33,244 bases of DNA from Bacillus hominis (lineage in GTDB: Bacteria; Bacillota; Bacilli; Bacillales; Bacillaceae_G): the NCBI RefSeq assembly GCF_018332515.1, contig NZ_BOQD01000082.1, forward strand, positions 1-33,244, read 5' to 3'. Position 1 is the stretch's first letter. The number at the start of each line of letters is the position of its first letter. A program made the position numbers and the translations under genes. Below the pieces are notes generated by a model. The model was not told the origin of the DNA. It did not search any database and saw only the letters and a program-made list of their open reading frames with translations. This document shows, in pieces, positions 9,530-18,723 of the stretch.

Positions 9530-9601
9530 TTAAGCGATTGTCTTCTTACGGACTAAATCGTTTAAATAACGCTTGAGCTTTTTCTTCAGCTTCTTCAGCA
9601 T
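9530..9601 (-). CDS. Putative 23-residue cationic amphipathic peptide
   Basis: On the minus strand an ATG at 9601 follows AAGGAAGGAG with a 5-nt spacer and opens 23 codons ending with TAA at 9532-9530. The peptide starts MLKKLKKKLKRYL and ends VRKKTIA; ten of 23 residues are Lys or Arg and leucines recur every three to four positions, so it could form a strongly basic amphipathic helix. A promoter-like TTATCA-17-TAAAAT lies just upstream and a terminator-like hairpin follows, so it looks like a complete mini-gene. I do not recognise it. It could act on membranes, bind nucleic acid, or be a leader peptide. Confidence 0.55.
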   Translation of the reverse strand: MLKKLKKKLKRYLNDLVRKKTIA

Positions 9602-9620
9602 GATTACTCCTTCCTTTCCT

Positions 9621-9649
9621 TATTTTAAACATGCATGTTACTAATGATA
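9621..9649 (-). promoter_or_regulatory. Putative promoter with palindrome before the 23-residue peptide gene
   Basis: Minus strand: TTATCA, 17-bp spacer, TAAAAT, ending close to the ribosome site. The spacer contains the 12-bp perfect palindrome AACATGCATGTT (9628-9639), placed where a repressor could block RNA polymerase. Confidence 0.4.
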
Positions 9650-9958
9650 ACTCCGTCTCCCGTACAAGAAAGAAGATTAGAAGTGAATAGTGAATCTTGT
9701 TCCTTTTAGTATAGTGTAAGTTATCCTGTAGTAACGATTAGTAGCCGTTAGTTATAGATATAGTATGAGGAAGAATAGAAAAGAAAATTCATCCGAACAA
9801 GTATCCACATTATTTACTAATATTATATGCATATTTCATAAATAAGGTCAGAAAGTGAACGCTTTCTTCACAGATGTTTAATATGTTATACTTTTTTTTG
9901 AAATTTGAAAAGTGATAATCAAAATAGGAATATAGAGTACCAGAAAGGATTTTGACAA
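9650..9958. other. Intergenic region upstream of the HAD gene
   Basis: About 310 bp of AT-rich DNA between the divergent peptide gene and the HAD phosphatase gene. Apart from promoter-like AT stretches (for example GTTATACT near 9884) and the AGAAAGGA ribosome site of the HAD gene I see no gene, repeat or RNA structure I can support. Confidence 0.5.
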
Positions 9959-10732
9959 ATGAATGATAAAATTGTCTTTTTTGATATTGATGGAACATTA
10001 TTAGATCATGATAAAAAAATTCCGCAATCTACACGTGATGCAGTAAAAGATTTACAAGAAAAAGGTGTGCACGTAGCGATTGCAACAGGGCGTGCGCCAT
10101 TTATGTTTGAAGATATTCGTAAGGAACTCAATATACATAATTATGTTAGTTTTAATGGACAGTACGTTGTATTTGAAGGTGAGACAATATTTAATAATCC
10201 GTTACACCCAGCGGCTCTACATAAGTTTACCCAGTTTGCAAAACAAGAAGGATACCCACTTGTATATCTTGATCATCAAGAAATGAGAGCGTCAGTGGAA
10301 TATCATGATTATGTAAAAGAAGGTTTTGGAAGCTTGCAATTTGATCATCCGGCATATGAACCTGATTTTTATGAGAAACGTGATATTTATCAAACGCTTC
10401 TTTTCTGTGAAGTAAATGAAGAGGAAAAGTTCATTAATCAGTATCCAGATTTTCATTTTATTCGTTGGCATGCGTATTCAATGGACATCATTCCAAATGG
10501 TGGTTCTAAGGCAAAAGGGATTGAGAAGTTCATTGAAAAATTAGGATTTAATCGTGAACAAGTGTATGCGTTTGGGGATGGCTTAAACGATTTGGAAATG
10601 ATTGAAGCAGTAGGCACAGGTATTGTGATGGGAAATGGTCATGAAGACTTGAAAAAACTTGCAAATCATGTGACAAACGATGTAAGTGAAGACGGTATAT
10701 ATCATGGATTAAAATGGGCTGGATTGTTATAA
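9959..10732 (+). CDS. ykrA: HAD-superfamily (Cof-type) hydrolase YkrA
   Basis: A 257-residue HAD phosphatase of the Cof/IIB subfamily. Motif I is FFDIDGTLLD (nucleophile Asp9, acid Asp11), motif II IATGRAP near residues 41-47, motif III Lys in GGSKAKGIE, and motif IV FGDGLNDLEMI near residues 205-215. A cap domain lies between about 85 and 180. Such enzymes dephosphorylate sugar phosphates, nucleotides or flavin precursors; the substrate is not evident. It lies between rpoY and def, the position of ykrA in B. subtilis. The ribosome site is AGAAAGGA. Confidence 0.9.
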   Translation: MNDKIVFFDIDGTLLDHDKKIPQSTRDAVKDLQEKGVHVAIATGRAPFMFEDIRKELNIHNYVSFNGQYVVFEGETIFNNPLHPAALHKFTQFAKQEGYPLVYLDHQEMRASVEYHDYVKEGFGSLQFDHPAYEPDFYEKRDIYQTLLFCEVNEEEKFINQYPDFHFIRWHAYSMDIIPNGGSKAKGIEKFIEKLGFNREQVYAFGDGLNDLEMIEAVGTGIVMGNGHEDLKKLANHVTNDVSEDGIYHGLKWAGLL

Positions 10733-10756
10733 GTGAATATGGAACCAATTTCAGAT

Positions 10757-10794
10757 AATAAAAAGGCGGAAGGTTAACTTCCGCCTTTTTATTA
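10757..10794. terminator. Bidirectional terminator between ykrA and def
   Basis: AATAAAAAGGCGGAAG (10757-10772) pairs with CTTCCGCCTTTTTATT (10778-10793) around a 5-nt loop; it serves both convergent genes. Confidence 0.92.
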
Positions 10795-11349
10795 TTATCG
10801 CTCTAGAGGTTTTGAATCATCGGGAGCCACAAATGGATTGTCTTTATTAATATGGTCATAGAACATAACACCGTTTAAATGGTCGATTTCATGTTGGAAT
10901 ACAATTGCTGGTAAACCTTTTAATCGCAGTTTTACGTCTTCACCGTTAACAGTTGTTGCCTTTACTGTAATTCTTGTGTAACGAGGGACATAACCAGGTA
11001 CTTCACGGTCTACAGATAGACAGCCTTCACCATTTTGTAAATATGTACGTTCAACAGAATGACTAATGATTTTTGGGTTAAATAACGCGTAGCTATATAA
11101 CGTACCGTTCGTATCAGTTACATGAACCGCAATCATTTTCTTTGAAATACCGATTTGAGGAGCCGCTAATCCGATTCCGGGGCGTAAATTATATTTTTCA
11201 GCCATTTCAGGATCCTGGCTATTTATTACAAATTCAATCATTTCTTTAAGGGTATTTGTATCTTCCTCGCTAGCAGGTAAGGAGACCTCTTCTGCGACGT
11301 CGCGCAAAATAGGATTTCCTTCACGAATTACCTCATTCATTGTAAGCAT
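10795..11349 (-). CDS. def: Peptide deformylase
   Basis: A 184-residue iron/zinc peptide deformylase that removes the N-formyl group from nascent proteins. The three family motifs are present: [10 protein letters not shown] (about residues 59-68), EGCLS (about 109-113, metal-binding Cys) and QHEIDHLNG (about 153-161, two metal His and catalytic Glu). The insertions around residues 20-50 and the length mark the type 2 form found in Gram-positives, like DefB/YkrB of B. subtilis, which has the same neighbours. AAGGAGAG serves as ribosome site. Confidence 0.96.
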   Translation of the reverse strand: MLTMNEVIREGNPILRDVAEEVSLPASEEDTNTLKEMIEFVINSQDPEMAEKYNLRPGIGLAAPQIGISKKMIAVHVTDTNGTLYSYALFNPKIISHSVERTYLQNGEGCLSVDREVPGYVPRYTRITVKATTVNGEDVKLRLKGLPAIVFQHEIDHLNGVMFYDHINKDNPFVAPDDSKPLER

Positions 11350-11459
11350 ATGTAATCTCTCCTTTCTTCTTTAGTCTACCAAAGGAGATAAAAAAAGTCA
11401 TCGGCAAGTAAGGAAGGCCACTTGGAAACAAATCTTCTATAGATAAGTTATGCAATAAA

Positions 11460-11483
11460 AAGAAAAGACGGCAAAGCCGTCTG
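11460..11483 (-). terminator. Terminator of the YjcZ-type gene
   Basis: AGACGGC (11466-11472) and GCCGTCT (11476-11482) pair; on the minus strand TTTTCTTTTT follows. Confidence 0.85.
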
Positions 11484-11515
11484 TTTCTTTCCATAGTTGT
11501 TTCATTTTACATTAA

Positions 11516-11665
11516 TTAGCGAATGCAAGCAGCACCAACGATAATTAAAAGAATAAACAACACAACGATTAAGGCGAAGCCGCGTCCAGATCCGCCACAA
11601 GAACCGCCATAACCGTAGGAAGGATATGAACAAGTTGTTGGATAGCAATATGAGTATCCGTACAT
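11516..11665 (-). CDS. YjcZ-family sporulation small membrane protein
   Basis: A 49-residue ORF on the minus strand, ATG 11665 to TAA 11516. The first 29 residues are rich in Tyr, Gly, Ser and Cys ([11 protein letters not shown]), and residues 30-46 form the hallmark hydrophobic helix [16 protein letters not shown] of the YjcZ family of small sporulation proteins. GGAGGTCATCTC gives a strong ribosome site. A SigK-like promoter lies upstream and a terminator downstream, so it stands alone as a late mother-cell gene. Its exact role in the spore is unknown. Confidence 0.88.
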   Translation of the reverse strand: MYGYSYCYPTTCSYPSYGYGGSCGGSGRGFALIVVLFILLIIVGAACIR

Positions 11666-11709
11666 GAGATGACCTCCTTTATCATTTCCCGCTAATACTG
11701 CGGTTACTA

Positions 11710-11737
11710 TAATGTATGGAGGAATGGTCAGAAATGT
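11710..11737 (-). promoter_or_regulatory. Candidate SigK (or SigE) promoter of the YjcZ-type gene
   Basis: Minus strand: ACA, 16-bp spacer, CATACATTA. This fits the SigK pattern AC-N16/17-CATAnnnTA as I know it; CATACATT also fits the SigE -10. The distance to the start codon (about 45 bp) is sensible for a sporulation gene. Confidence 0.55.
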
Positions 11738-11754
11738 ATAGGTATTTACCTATA
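11737..11754. repeat. Inverted repeat abutting the SigK-like -35
   Basis: TATAGGTA and TACCTATA form a perfect 8-bp inverted repeat with a 2-bp centre, touching the -35 element of the YjcZ-type promoter. It could be a regulator site. Confidence 0.45.
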
Positions 11755-11960
11755 AAAGGAAGAAGTGTTTGTATAATTTTATTAAGAAGAGAGAAAAACT
11801 AAAGAGAATTAAATCGTTTACATATTATTCTAAGAGAAAAAACAAGTTAAAAAGGGAATAATATAACAGTAGGTTATTGCTTACTAATACAGATGTGAAA
11901 AATAAAAACACGTTTGTGTAGAGGAAGCCTGCATATTATTTATAAAAAAACGTATTCAAA
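11755..11960. other. AT-rich intergenic DNA without a recognised gene
   Basis: Together with the promoters and leader on either side this makes a gap of about 510 bp between the YjcZ-type gene and pdhA. In this middle part I see neither an ORF with a ribosome site nor a clear RNA. Confidence 0.5.
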
Positions 11961-11964
11961 GTAA

Positions 11965-11994
11965 TTGACATCGTAATTAGAATAGTTGTAAACT
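11965..11994 (+). promoter_or_regulatory. SigA-type promoter of the pdh operon
   Basis: Perfect TTGACA (11965-11970), 18-bp spacer, TAAACT (11989-11994). Initiation here would give a leader of about 180 nt before pdhA. Confidence 0.6.
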
Positions 11995-12013
11995 AAAAAA
12001 CGTGATCAAGATT

Positions 12014-12045
12014 GTATTAATATGTTTTTGAAAAAACATTAGTAC
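12014..12045 (+). promoter_or_regulatory. Hairpin 1 in the pdhA leader
   Basis: GTATTAATATGTTTTT (12014-12029) pairs with AAAAAACATTAGTAC (12031-12045), with one G-U and one bulge. No T-tract follows, so it may stabilise the leader RNA or bind a protein rather than terminate. Confidence 0.5.
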
Positions 12046-12104
12046 AGATTGTTAGGTACACAAAATTATTCTCAACCGACAGACAAATTTGTTGGTTTAC
12101 ATTG

Positions 12105-13294
<1,190 letters not shown>

Positions 13295-13297
13295 GCC

Positions 13298-14275
13298 ATG
13301 GCTCAAATGACAATGATTCAAGCAATCACTGATGCTTTACGCGTTGAAATGAAAAATGACCCTAACGTACTTGTGTTTGGTGAAGACGTTGGTGTAAACG
13401 GCGGAGTATTCCGTGCTACTGAAGGTTTACAAGCTGAATTTGGTGAAGATCGTGTAATGGATACTCCACTTGCAGAGTCTGGTATTGGTGGACTTGCAGT
13501 TGGACTTGCACTTGAAGGCTTCCGTCCAGTTCCAGAAATCCAATTCTTCGGTTTCATTTATGAAGTAATGGATTCAGTTTCTGGTCAATTAGCTCGTATG
13601 CGTTACCGTTCTGGTGGACGTTGGACTGCTCCAGTAACAATTCGTTCTCCATTCGGTGGTGGCGTTCATACTCCAGAACTACATGCTGATAGCTTAGAAG
13701 GATTAGTGGCTCAACAACCTGGTCTAAAAGTTGTTATTCCATCTACTCCATACGATGCAAAAGGTCTTTTAATCTCTGCGATTCGTGACAACGATCCAGT
13801 TATCTACTTAGAGCATATGAAATTGTACCGTTCATTCCGTCAAGATGTACCAGAAGGCGATTACACAATTGATTTAGGCAAAGCTGATATCAAACGTGAA
13901 GGTACAGATGTATCTGTTATCGCTTATGGTGCTATGGTTCATGCTGCATTAAAAGCTGCTGAAGAACTTGAAAAAGAAGGTATCTCTTTAGAGGTTGTTG
14001 ACTTACGTACAGTTCAACCATTAGATATCGAAACAATCATCGCTTCTGTTGAAAAAACAGGTCGCGTAGTTGTAGTTCAAGAAGCTCAAAAACAAGCTGG
14101 TATTGCAGCTAACGTTGTAGCGGAAATTAACGACCGTGCAATCTTAAACTTAGAAGCTCCAGTTGTACGTGTTGCAGCTGCTGATACAGTATTCCCATTC
14201 TCTCAAGCTGAGAGCGTATGGTTACCAAACCATAAAGATATTGTTGAAGCTGTTAACAAAGTAATGAACTTCTAA
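13298..14275 (+). CDS. pdhB: Pyruvate dehydrogenase E1 component, beta subunit
   Basis: A 325-residue E1-beta of the transketolase pyrimidine-binding fold. [19 protein letters not shown] with the conserved glutamate near the N-terminus activates Th[27 protein letters not shown] and the C-terminal transketolase domain ([13 protein letters not shown]-type segment, then AADTVFPF) complete the family picture. It starts 3 bp after pdhA ends, with GGAGTCGAAG as ribosome site in the end of pdhA, implying translational coupling to give equal subunits. Confidence 0.97.
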   Translation: MAQMTMIQAITDALRVEMKNDPNVLVFGEDVGVNGGVFRATEGLQAEFGEDRVMDTPLAESGIGGLAVGLALEGFRPVPEIQFFGFIYEVMDSVSGQLARMRYRSGGRWTAPVTIRSPFGGGVHTPELHADSLEGLVAQQPGLKVVIPSTPYDAKGLLISAIRDNDPVIYLEHMKLYRSFRQDVPEGDYTIDLGKADIKREGTDVSVIAYGAMVHAALKAAEELEKEGISLEVVDLRTVQPLDIETIIASVEKTGRVVVVQEAQKQAGIAANVVAEINDRAILNLEAPVVRVAAADTVFPFSQAESVWLPNHKDIVEAVNKVMNF

Positions 14276-14288
14276 TTTTTAGTTTTTC

Positions 14289-14330
14289 ATGTGCAAAAGA
14301 AATCGGCACATGCTGGTTTCTTTTGCACAT
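14289..14330 (+). other. Strong hairpin between pdhB and pdhC
   Basis: ATGTGCAAAAGAAA (14289-14302) and its exact reverse complement (14317-14330) flank a 14-nt loop. No T-run follows, so it is more likely an mRNA processing or stability element, or a partial attenuator, than a full terminator. Confidence 0.65.
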
Positions 14331-14368
14331 ATTCCATAATAATGAAATGAATCAGGGGGCTGAATTCC

Positions 14369-15658
14369 GTGGCATTTGAATTTAAACTACCAGATATCGG
14401 TGAAGGTATCCACGAAGGTGAAATCGTAAAATGGTTTATTAAACCAGGCGATGAAGTAAATGAAGACGATGTACTTCTTGAAGTGCAAAATGATAAAGCA
14501 GTAGTAGAAATCCCTTCTCCTGTTAAAGGTAAAGTACTTGAAGTACTTGTAGAAGAAGGAACAGTTGCAATAGTAGGAGATACATTAATTAAATTTGATG
14601 CTCCTGGATACGAAAACCTTAAATTTAAAGGTGACGATCATGATGAAGCTCCAAAAGCTGAAGAAGCAGCAGTAGAAGCTCCAGCAGCGGAAACTACTCC
14701 AGCAGCAACTGCAGAAGTAGTAAATGAGCGTGTAATCGCTATGCCATCTGTTCGTAAATACGCTCGTGAAAAAGGTGTAGATATTCATAAAGTAGCTGGT
14801 TCTGGTAAGAACGGCCGTGTTGTGAAAACTGACATCGATGCATTTGCAAATGGTGGACAAACTGTAGCAGCAACTGAGGCTCCAGCAGCAGTAGAAGCTA
14901 CTCCAGCAGCAGCGAAAGAAGCAGCACCAAAAGCACAACCAATCCCAGCTGGTGAATATCCAGAAACTCGTGAGAAAATGAGTGGTATCCGTAAAGCGAT
15001 TGCGAAAGCAATGGTTAACTCTAAGCATACAGCTCCTCACGTAACATTAATGGACGAAGTAGATGTAACAGAACTTGTTGCTCACCGTAAGAAGTTCAAA
15101 GCTGTTGCAGCTGACAAAGGTATTAAATTAACTTACCTTCCATACGTTGTAAAAGCTTTAACATCTGCATTACGTGAATTCCCAATGTTGAATACTGCTT
15201 TAGACGATGCTTCTCAAGAAATCGTTCATAAACATTACTTCAACATCGGTATCGCAGCTGATACAGACAAAGGTCTATTAGTACCAGTTGTTAAAGATAC
15301 AGATCGTAAATCTATCTTTACTATCTCTAACGAGATCAATGAACTTGCTGGTAAAGCACGTGACGGTCGTTTAGCTCCAACTGAAATGAAAGGTGCTTCT
15401 TGCACAATTACAAACATTGGTTCTGCAGGTGGACAATGGTTCACTCCAGTTATCAATCACCCAGAAGTAGCAATCCTTGGTATCGGCCGTATCGCTGAGA
15501 AACCAGTTGTGAAAAACGGTGAAATCGTTGCAGCTCCAGTATTAGCATTATCTCTAAGCTTTGACCATCGTTTAATTGACGGCGCAACTGCTCAAAAAGC
15601 ATTAAACCAAATTAAACGTCTATTGAATGACCCACAATTATTAGTAATGGAGGCGTAA
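14369..15658 (+). CDS. pdhC: Dihydrolipoyl acetyltransferase E2 of pyruvate dehydrogenase
   Basis: A 429-residue E2 core protein. One lipoyl domain (1-80) has the lipoylated Lys43 in [10 protein letters not shown]; an Ala/Pro/Glu-rich linker (about 92-115) leads to a peripheral-subunit-binding domain (about 120-160, [18 protein letters not shown]); a second Ala/Pro linker (about 165-195) precedes the catalytic domain with the active-site DHRLIDG (His400, Asp404). The GTG start follows CAGGGGGCTGAATTCC. It forms the 60-mer core that binds E1 and E3 made by its neighbours. Confidence 0.97.
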   Translation: MAFEFKLPDIGEGIHEGEIVKWFIKPGDEVNEDDVLLEVQNDKAVVEIPSPVKGKVLEVLVEEGTVAIVGDTLIKFDAPGYENLKFKGDDHDEAPKAEEAAVEAPAAETTPAATAEVVNERVIAMPSVRKYAREKGVDIHKVAGSGKNGRVVKTDIDAFANGGQTVAATEAPAAVEATPAAAKEAAPKAQPIPAGEYPETREKMSGIRKAIAKAMVNSKHTAPHVTLMDEVDVTELVAHRKKFKAVAADKGIKLTYLPYVVKALTSALREFPMLNTALDDASQEIVHKHYFNIGIAADTDKGLLVPVVKDTDRKSIFTISNEINELAGKARDGRLAPTEMKGASCTITNIGSAGGQWFTPVINHPEVAILGIGRIAEKPVVKNGEIVAAPVLALSLSFDHRLIDGATAQKALNQIKRLLNDPQLLVMEA

Positions 15659-15663
15659 TAACA

Positions 15664-17076
15664 ATGGTAGTAGGAGATTTCCCAATTGAATTAGATACAG
15701 TCGTTGTTGGTGCAGGTCCTGGTGGATACGTTGCGGCAATTCGTGCAGCACAATTAGGTCAAAAGGTAGCAATCATCGAAAAAGCTAACCTTGGTGGCGT
15801 ATGCTTAAACGTTGGATGTATTCCTTCAAAAGCGTTAATCAATGCAGGTCATCGTTATGAGAATGCAATGCATTCTGATGACATGGGTATCACTGCAGAG
15901 AACGTAAAAGTTGACTTTACAAAAGTTCAAGAATGGAAAAACGGCGTAGTTAAGAAATTAACTGGCGGTGTTGAAGGCCTTCTTAAAGGTAACAAAGTTG
16001 AAATCATTCGCGGTGAAGCTTACTTCGTAGATGCTAACACATTACGCGTAATGACTGAAGATGCAGCTCAAACTTATACGTTTAAAAATGCTGTTCTTGC
16101 AACTGGTTCTACACCAATCGAAATTCCTGGATTCAAATACTCTAAACGTGTTATCAACTCTACAGGCGCTCTAAGCTTACCTGAAATTCCTAAAAAACTT
16201 GTTGTAATCGGCGGCGGTTACATCGGTATGGAATTAGGTACTGCATATGCTAACTTCGGTACAGAAGTTACTGTAGTAGAAGCTGGCGACGAAATCTTAG
16301 CTGGTTTCGAAAAAGCAATGAGCTCTGTTGTTAAACGTGCCCTTCAGAAAAAAGGCAACGTAAATATCCATACAAAAGCTATGGCTAAAGGCGTTGTAGA
16401 AACTGAAACTGGCGTAACAGTTAGCTTCGAAGTTAACGGCGAAGTGAAAACTGTAGAAGCAGATTACGTATTAGTAACTGTAGGTCGTCGTCCAAACACT
16501 CAAGAAATCGGTCTTGAGCAAGTTGGAGTTAAAATGACTGACCGCGGTATCATCGAAATCGATGAGCAATGCCGTACAAACGTATCAAACATCTATGCAA
16601 TCGGTGATATCGTTCCTGGACCACCATTAGCTCACAAAGCTTCTTACGAAGGTAAAGTAGCTGTTGAAGCAATTAGTGGCCATGCATCAGCAATCGATTA
16701 CATCGGAATTCCAGCAGTATGTTTCACTGATCCAGAATTAGCATCTGTTGGTTACACTAAGAAAGAAGCAGAAGCAGCAGGAATGACTGTAGCTGTATCT
16801 AAGTTCCCATTCGCTGCAAACGGTCGTGCATTATCATTAAACAGCACTGACGGTTTCGTACAACTTGTAACACGTAAAGAAGATGGTCTTCTTGTAGGTG
16901 CTCAAGTTGCAGGTGCAGGCGCTTCTGATATTATTTCTGAGATTGGTTTAGCTATCGAAGCTGGTATGACAGCAGAAGATATCGCTCAAACAATCCACGC
17001 TCACCCAACATTAGGTGAGATCACAATGGAAGCAGCTGAAGTTGCTCTTGGAATGCCAATTCACGTTGTAAAATAA
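15664..17076 (+). CDS. pdhD: Dihydrolipoyl dehydrogenase E3
   Basis: A 470-residue flavoprotein that reoxidises dihydrolipoamide of PdhC with NAD+. It shows an FAD-binding [15 protein letters not shown] (about 17-31), the redox disulfide Cys47/Cys52 in [13 protein letters not shown], a second Rossmann fold [10 protein letters not shown], the FAD segment YAIGDIV, and the C-terminal His-Glu dyad in HAHPTLGE. Its ribosome site GGAGGCG lies in the last codons of pdhC. It is the last gene of the operon and is followed by a strong terminator. It may also serve other 2-oxoacid complexes. Confidence 0.97.
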   Translation: MVVGDFPIELDTVVVGAGPGGYVAAIRAAQLGQKVAIIEKANLGGVCLNVGCIPSKALINAGHRYENAMHSDDMGITAENVKVDFTKVQEWKNGVVKKLTGGVEGLLKGNKVEIIRGEAYFVDANTLRVMTEDAAQTYTFKNAVLATGSTPIEIPGFKYSKRVINSTGALSLPEIPKKLVVIGGGYIGMELGTAYANFGTEVTVVEAGDEILAGFEKAMSSVVKRALQKKGNVNIHTKAMAKGVVETETGVTVSFEVNGEVKTVEADYVLVTVGRRPNTQEIGLEQVGVKMTDRGIIEIDEQCRTNVSNIYAIGDIVPGPPLAHKASYEGKVAVEAISGHASAIDYIGIPAVCFTDPELASVGYTKKEAEAAGMTVAVSKFPFAANGRALSLNSTDGFVQLVTRKEDGLLVGAQVAGAGASDIISEIGLAIEAGMTAEDIAQTIHAHPTLGEITMEAAEVALGMPIHVVK

Positions 17077-17087
17077 TTTAAGTAATG

Positions 17088-17126
17088 TAAATACCCCATC
17101 TCTTATTTAAAGAGATGGGGTATTTT
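17088..17126 (+). terminator. Terminator of the pdh operon
   Basis: AAATACCCCATCTCTT (17089-17104) pairs with AAGAGATGGGGTATTT (17110-17125), followed by TTATTTT. Confidence 0.93.
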
Positions 17127-17287
17127 TATTTTCATAAAATGACTGCAAGGTCTTTATATGTACTTGTCGAATGAATATATAATACTTAAAATGAACCGTT
17201 AGAATATATGCCGTTATATAATATGTAATTGATTCATACTTAATCCCATATATTAATAAAATAGAGCATGTCAAAGGAGAAGGTTCC

Positions 17288-17515
17288 ATGAAAATATTAC
17301 ATGTTATATTTTATCATTTTCTATTATGGAGTGGTTTTTCCATTGTATTAACATTATCGAATGGTGATAAGTTTCATTATAAAGTAATTCTCTTTTTCGT
17401 ATTTCTTTATTTGGCATATGTAATTGCATGTTTTGTATTACACGTAAGAAAGCAGGCATTATTCCTTACGTGTTCAAATTGCATACTTTTTTTAATCATA
17501 TTCTCTATTTTTTAA
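17288..17515 (+). CDS. Small membrane protein, unknown
   Basis: A 75-residue hydrophobic protein with perhaps three membrane segments (about residues 4-22, 32-52, 58-75), a charged loop NGDKFHYK and a Cys pair near the end (LTCSNC). AAAGGAGAAGG stands 6 bp before the ATG, which supports expression. I do not recognise the family. It lies after pdhD and ends one base before the stop codon of the convergent gene at 17517, with no terminator between. Confidence 0.6.
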   Translation: MKILHVIFYHFLLWSGFSIVLTLSNGDKFHYKVILFFVFLYLAYVIACFVLHVRKQALFLTCSNCILFLIIFSIF

Positions 17516-17516
17516 A

Positions 17517-17909
17517 TTAACGTTTATAGAAATACATTGTTCTTCCATTAAATAGTTGTAACTCTCCTTCTAATTTCTTCGCTAGAAAACGGCTAAATTC
17601 ATTTGCTTTTCCTTTATCACCAAATGTTGCTGTAGTAGGTAAAGAAACTTGAATGAAAGATTGTTCCTTTTCTATTCCAATCCCAACATAAATAGAATCA
17701 TATCGATCGTGACTCGATTGGAGTTTTAATGTTGTTGCTGATGTATCTAATATTTCATAAGGAAAAGCTGTATTTGTATAATCATAATTAATTTGATCAC
17801 CAGTCTTGGAAGTAACGGTTTTATAGTTATGAAAAAGGTGTTTAACATCCTCTATTGAAACAGATTGTTGATTGGATTTAGGTACAAGTGTGATAAAGGC
17901 GTGTTGCAT
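17517..17909 (-). CDS. Conserved hypothetical protein (DUF1885-like)
   Basis: A 130-residue soluble protein of mixed alpha/beta character. It resembles the Bacillus DUF1885 family in size and in pieces such as AFITLVPKS, SIEDVKHLFHNY and YVGIGIEKEQSFIQVSLP; this assignment is from memory and moderate. A GGGGGAATTTG ribosome site stands before ATG 17909. No catalytic motif is visible. It is divergent from the 83-residue gene at 18044. Confidence 0.75.
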   Translation of the reverse strand: MQHAFITLVPKSNQQSVSIEDVKHLFHNYKTVTSKTGDQINYDYTNTAFPYEILDTSATTLKLQSSHDRYDSIYVGIGIEKEQSFIQVSLPTTATFGDKGKANEFSRFLAKKLEGELQLFNGRTMYFYKR

Positions 17910-18043
17910 ACAAATTCCCCCTTAGCTTAGTAGAATACTATCATTCTACATCCTACTGAATTTTTTGACAATTAAAAGGAGTATTGCTTTTTTTGTTTAA
18001 TATATTAATGAGTAGGAAGTGTTATTTAGAAAGGTGGAAACTG

Positions 18044-18295
18044 ATGTTTGAAAAATTGTATGATGAGCATGAAAGTGTGAAAGTACGATTTTTAGGATTT
18101 ATGACGCATGATACACGTTATGATTTTGGAGTTATTTATACAAATATGTTTTTTGGAAAGCCACTTATTGTTTGTATGCAAACAGGGAGATCTACTTTGC
18201 TTGGGCGAGATGATGTAGAAAATGTTCCATATATACAAGAAACTTTTAAGTTAGGATCGGAAGAAGAGGCGGAGGAGTTAGCTCAGTTTTTTTAA
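18044..18295 (+). CDS. DUF3055-like small protein
   Basis: An 83-residue acidic protein beginning MFEKLYDEHESVKVRF and continuing GFMTHDTRYDFGVIYT and GKPLIVCMQTGRSTLLGRDD, a pattern like DUF3055 proteins of Bacilli. The frame is open from 17984, but GAAAGGTGGAAA stands before ATG 18044 and the family length fits this start. No biochemical role is known. It is followed by a long hairpin at 18341-18390. Confidence 0.75.
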   Translation: MFEKLYDEHESVKVRFLGFMTHDTRYDFGVIYTNMFFGKPLIVCMQTGRSTLLGRDDVENVPYIQETFKLGSEEEAEELAQFF

Positions 18296-18340
18296 TTTCT
18301 TGTTCCGTCTACTTCTTTGCATGCGGAGTATGAAGAATAA

Positions 18341-18390
18341 TTAACACGAAACAGTCGTACGTATGAGATATGGCTGTTTTTTTGTGTTAA
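18341..18390 (+). terminator. Terminator-like hairpin
   Basis: TTAACACGAAACAG (18341-18354) pairs with CTGTTTTTTTGTGTTAA (18374-18390) with a small asymmetric bulge; the loop is 19 nt. It closes transcription of the 83-residue gene before the SR1P array. Confidence 0.65.
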
Positions 18391-18423
18391 TATCGCATAC
18401 TAATTTAATTTTAAAATATTTAA

Positions 18424-18434
18424 TGTGTTATACT
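18424..18434 (+). promoter_or_regulatory. CcpN-type operator, upstream copy
   Basis: TGTGTTATACT fits TRTGHYATAYW, the CcpN consensus as I recall it, at every position. It lies 10 bp upstream of the -35 element of the SR1P promoter, as an upstream CcpN site would. Confidence 0.65.
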
Positions 18435-18443
18435 AAAAACCTA

Positions 18444-18472
18444 TTGACGTAAAAAGTATAACATATTAAAAT
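18444..18472 (+). promoter_or_regulatory. SigA promoter of the SR1P array
   Basis: TTGACG (18444-18449), 17-bp spacer, TAAAAT (18467-18472): five of six matches in each hexamer and ideal spacing. The expected start near 18479 leaves a leader of about 57 nt before the first SR1P start. Confidence 0.75.
18455..18465 (-). promoter_or_regulatory. CcpN-type operator, core-promoter copy
   Basis: On the minus strand TATGTTATACT fits TRTGHYATAYW at every position. It lies in the -35/-10 spacer, where bound CcpN would hold or block RNA polymerase. With the upstream site it forms an inverted repeat GTTATACT ... AGTATAAC. Confidence 0.65.
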
Positions 18473-18498
18473 AAAGACAGAAAGTTAAGCGGTTACAA

Positions 18499-18520
18499 AA
18501 GTTTTTGGGATTATAAACTT
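18499..18520 (+). repeat. Leader hairpin before SR1P copy 1
   Basis: AAGTTT (18499-18504) and AAACTT (18515-18520) pair just before the AGGGGG ribosome site. The same leader, about 40 of 43 bases identical, recurs before copy 2 (18687-18708). Confidence 0.5.
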
Positions 18521-18535
18521 AGGGGGAAATGAAAA

Positions 18536-18664
18536 ATGGGAACAATCGTATGTCAAGATTGTGAAGGTACAATTGCACACTTCGAGGATGAGAAAGTAAC
18601 GGTACTTTACGGGAAATGTGGATCTTGCGGATGTGATCACACAGAACATACAAAAGCCCAGTAA
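18536..18664 (+). CDS. sr1P: GapA-binding peptide SR1P, copy 1
   Basis: A 42-residue peptide starting MGTIVCQDCEGTIAHFEDEK and continuing VTVLYGKCG, very close to B. subtilis SR1P (39 residues). SR1P binds the glycolytic GapA and promotes its interaction with RNase J1, whose gene rnjA lies in this same window. Cysteines at 6, 9, 28, 31 and 33 suggest metal binding; the tail DHTEHTKAQ is His/acid rich. AGGGGG provides the ribosome site. It is the first of three tandem paralogues. Confidence 0.88.
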   Translation: MGTIVCQDCEGTIAHFEDEKVTVLYGKCGSCGCDHTEHTKAQ

Positions 18665-18723
18665 TTGATAGAAAATGGACAGCTAAAAGTTTTTAGGACC
18701 ATAAACTTAGGGGGAAATGAAAA

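Noticed and set aside
14585-15040. 151-codon minus-strand frame opposite pdhC
   Set aside because: It is antisense to the Ala/Pro/Glu-rich linkers and catalytic domain of pdhC. The translation is a low-complexity Cys/Phe/Ser string with no ribosome site.
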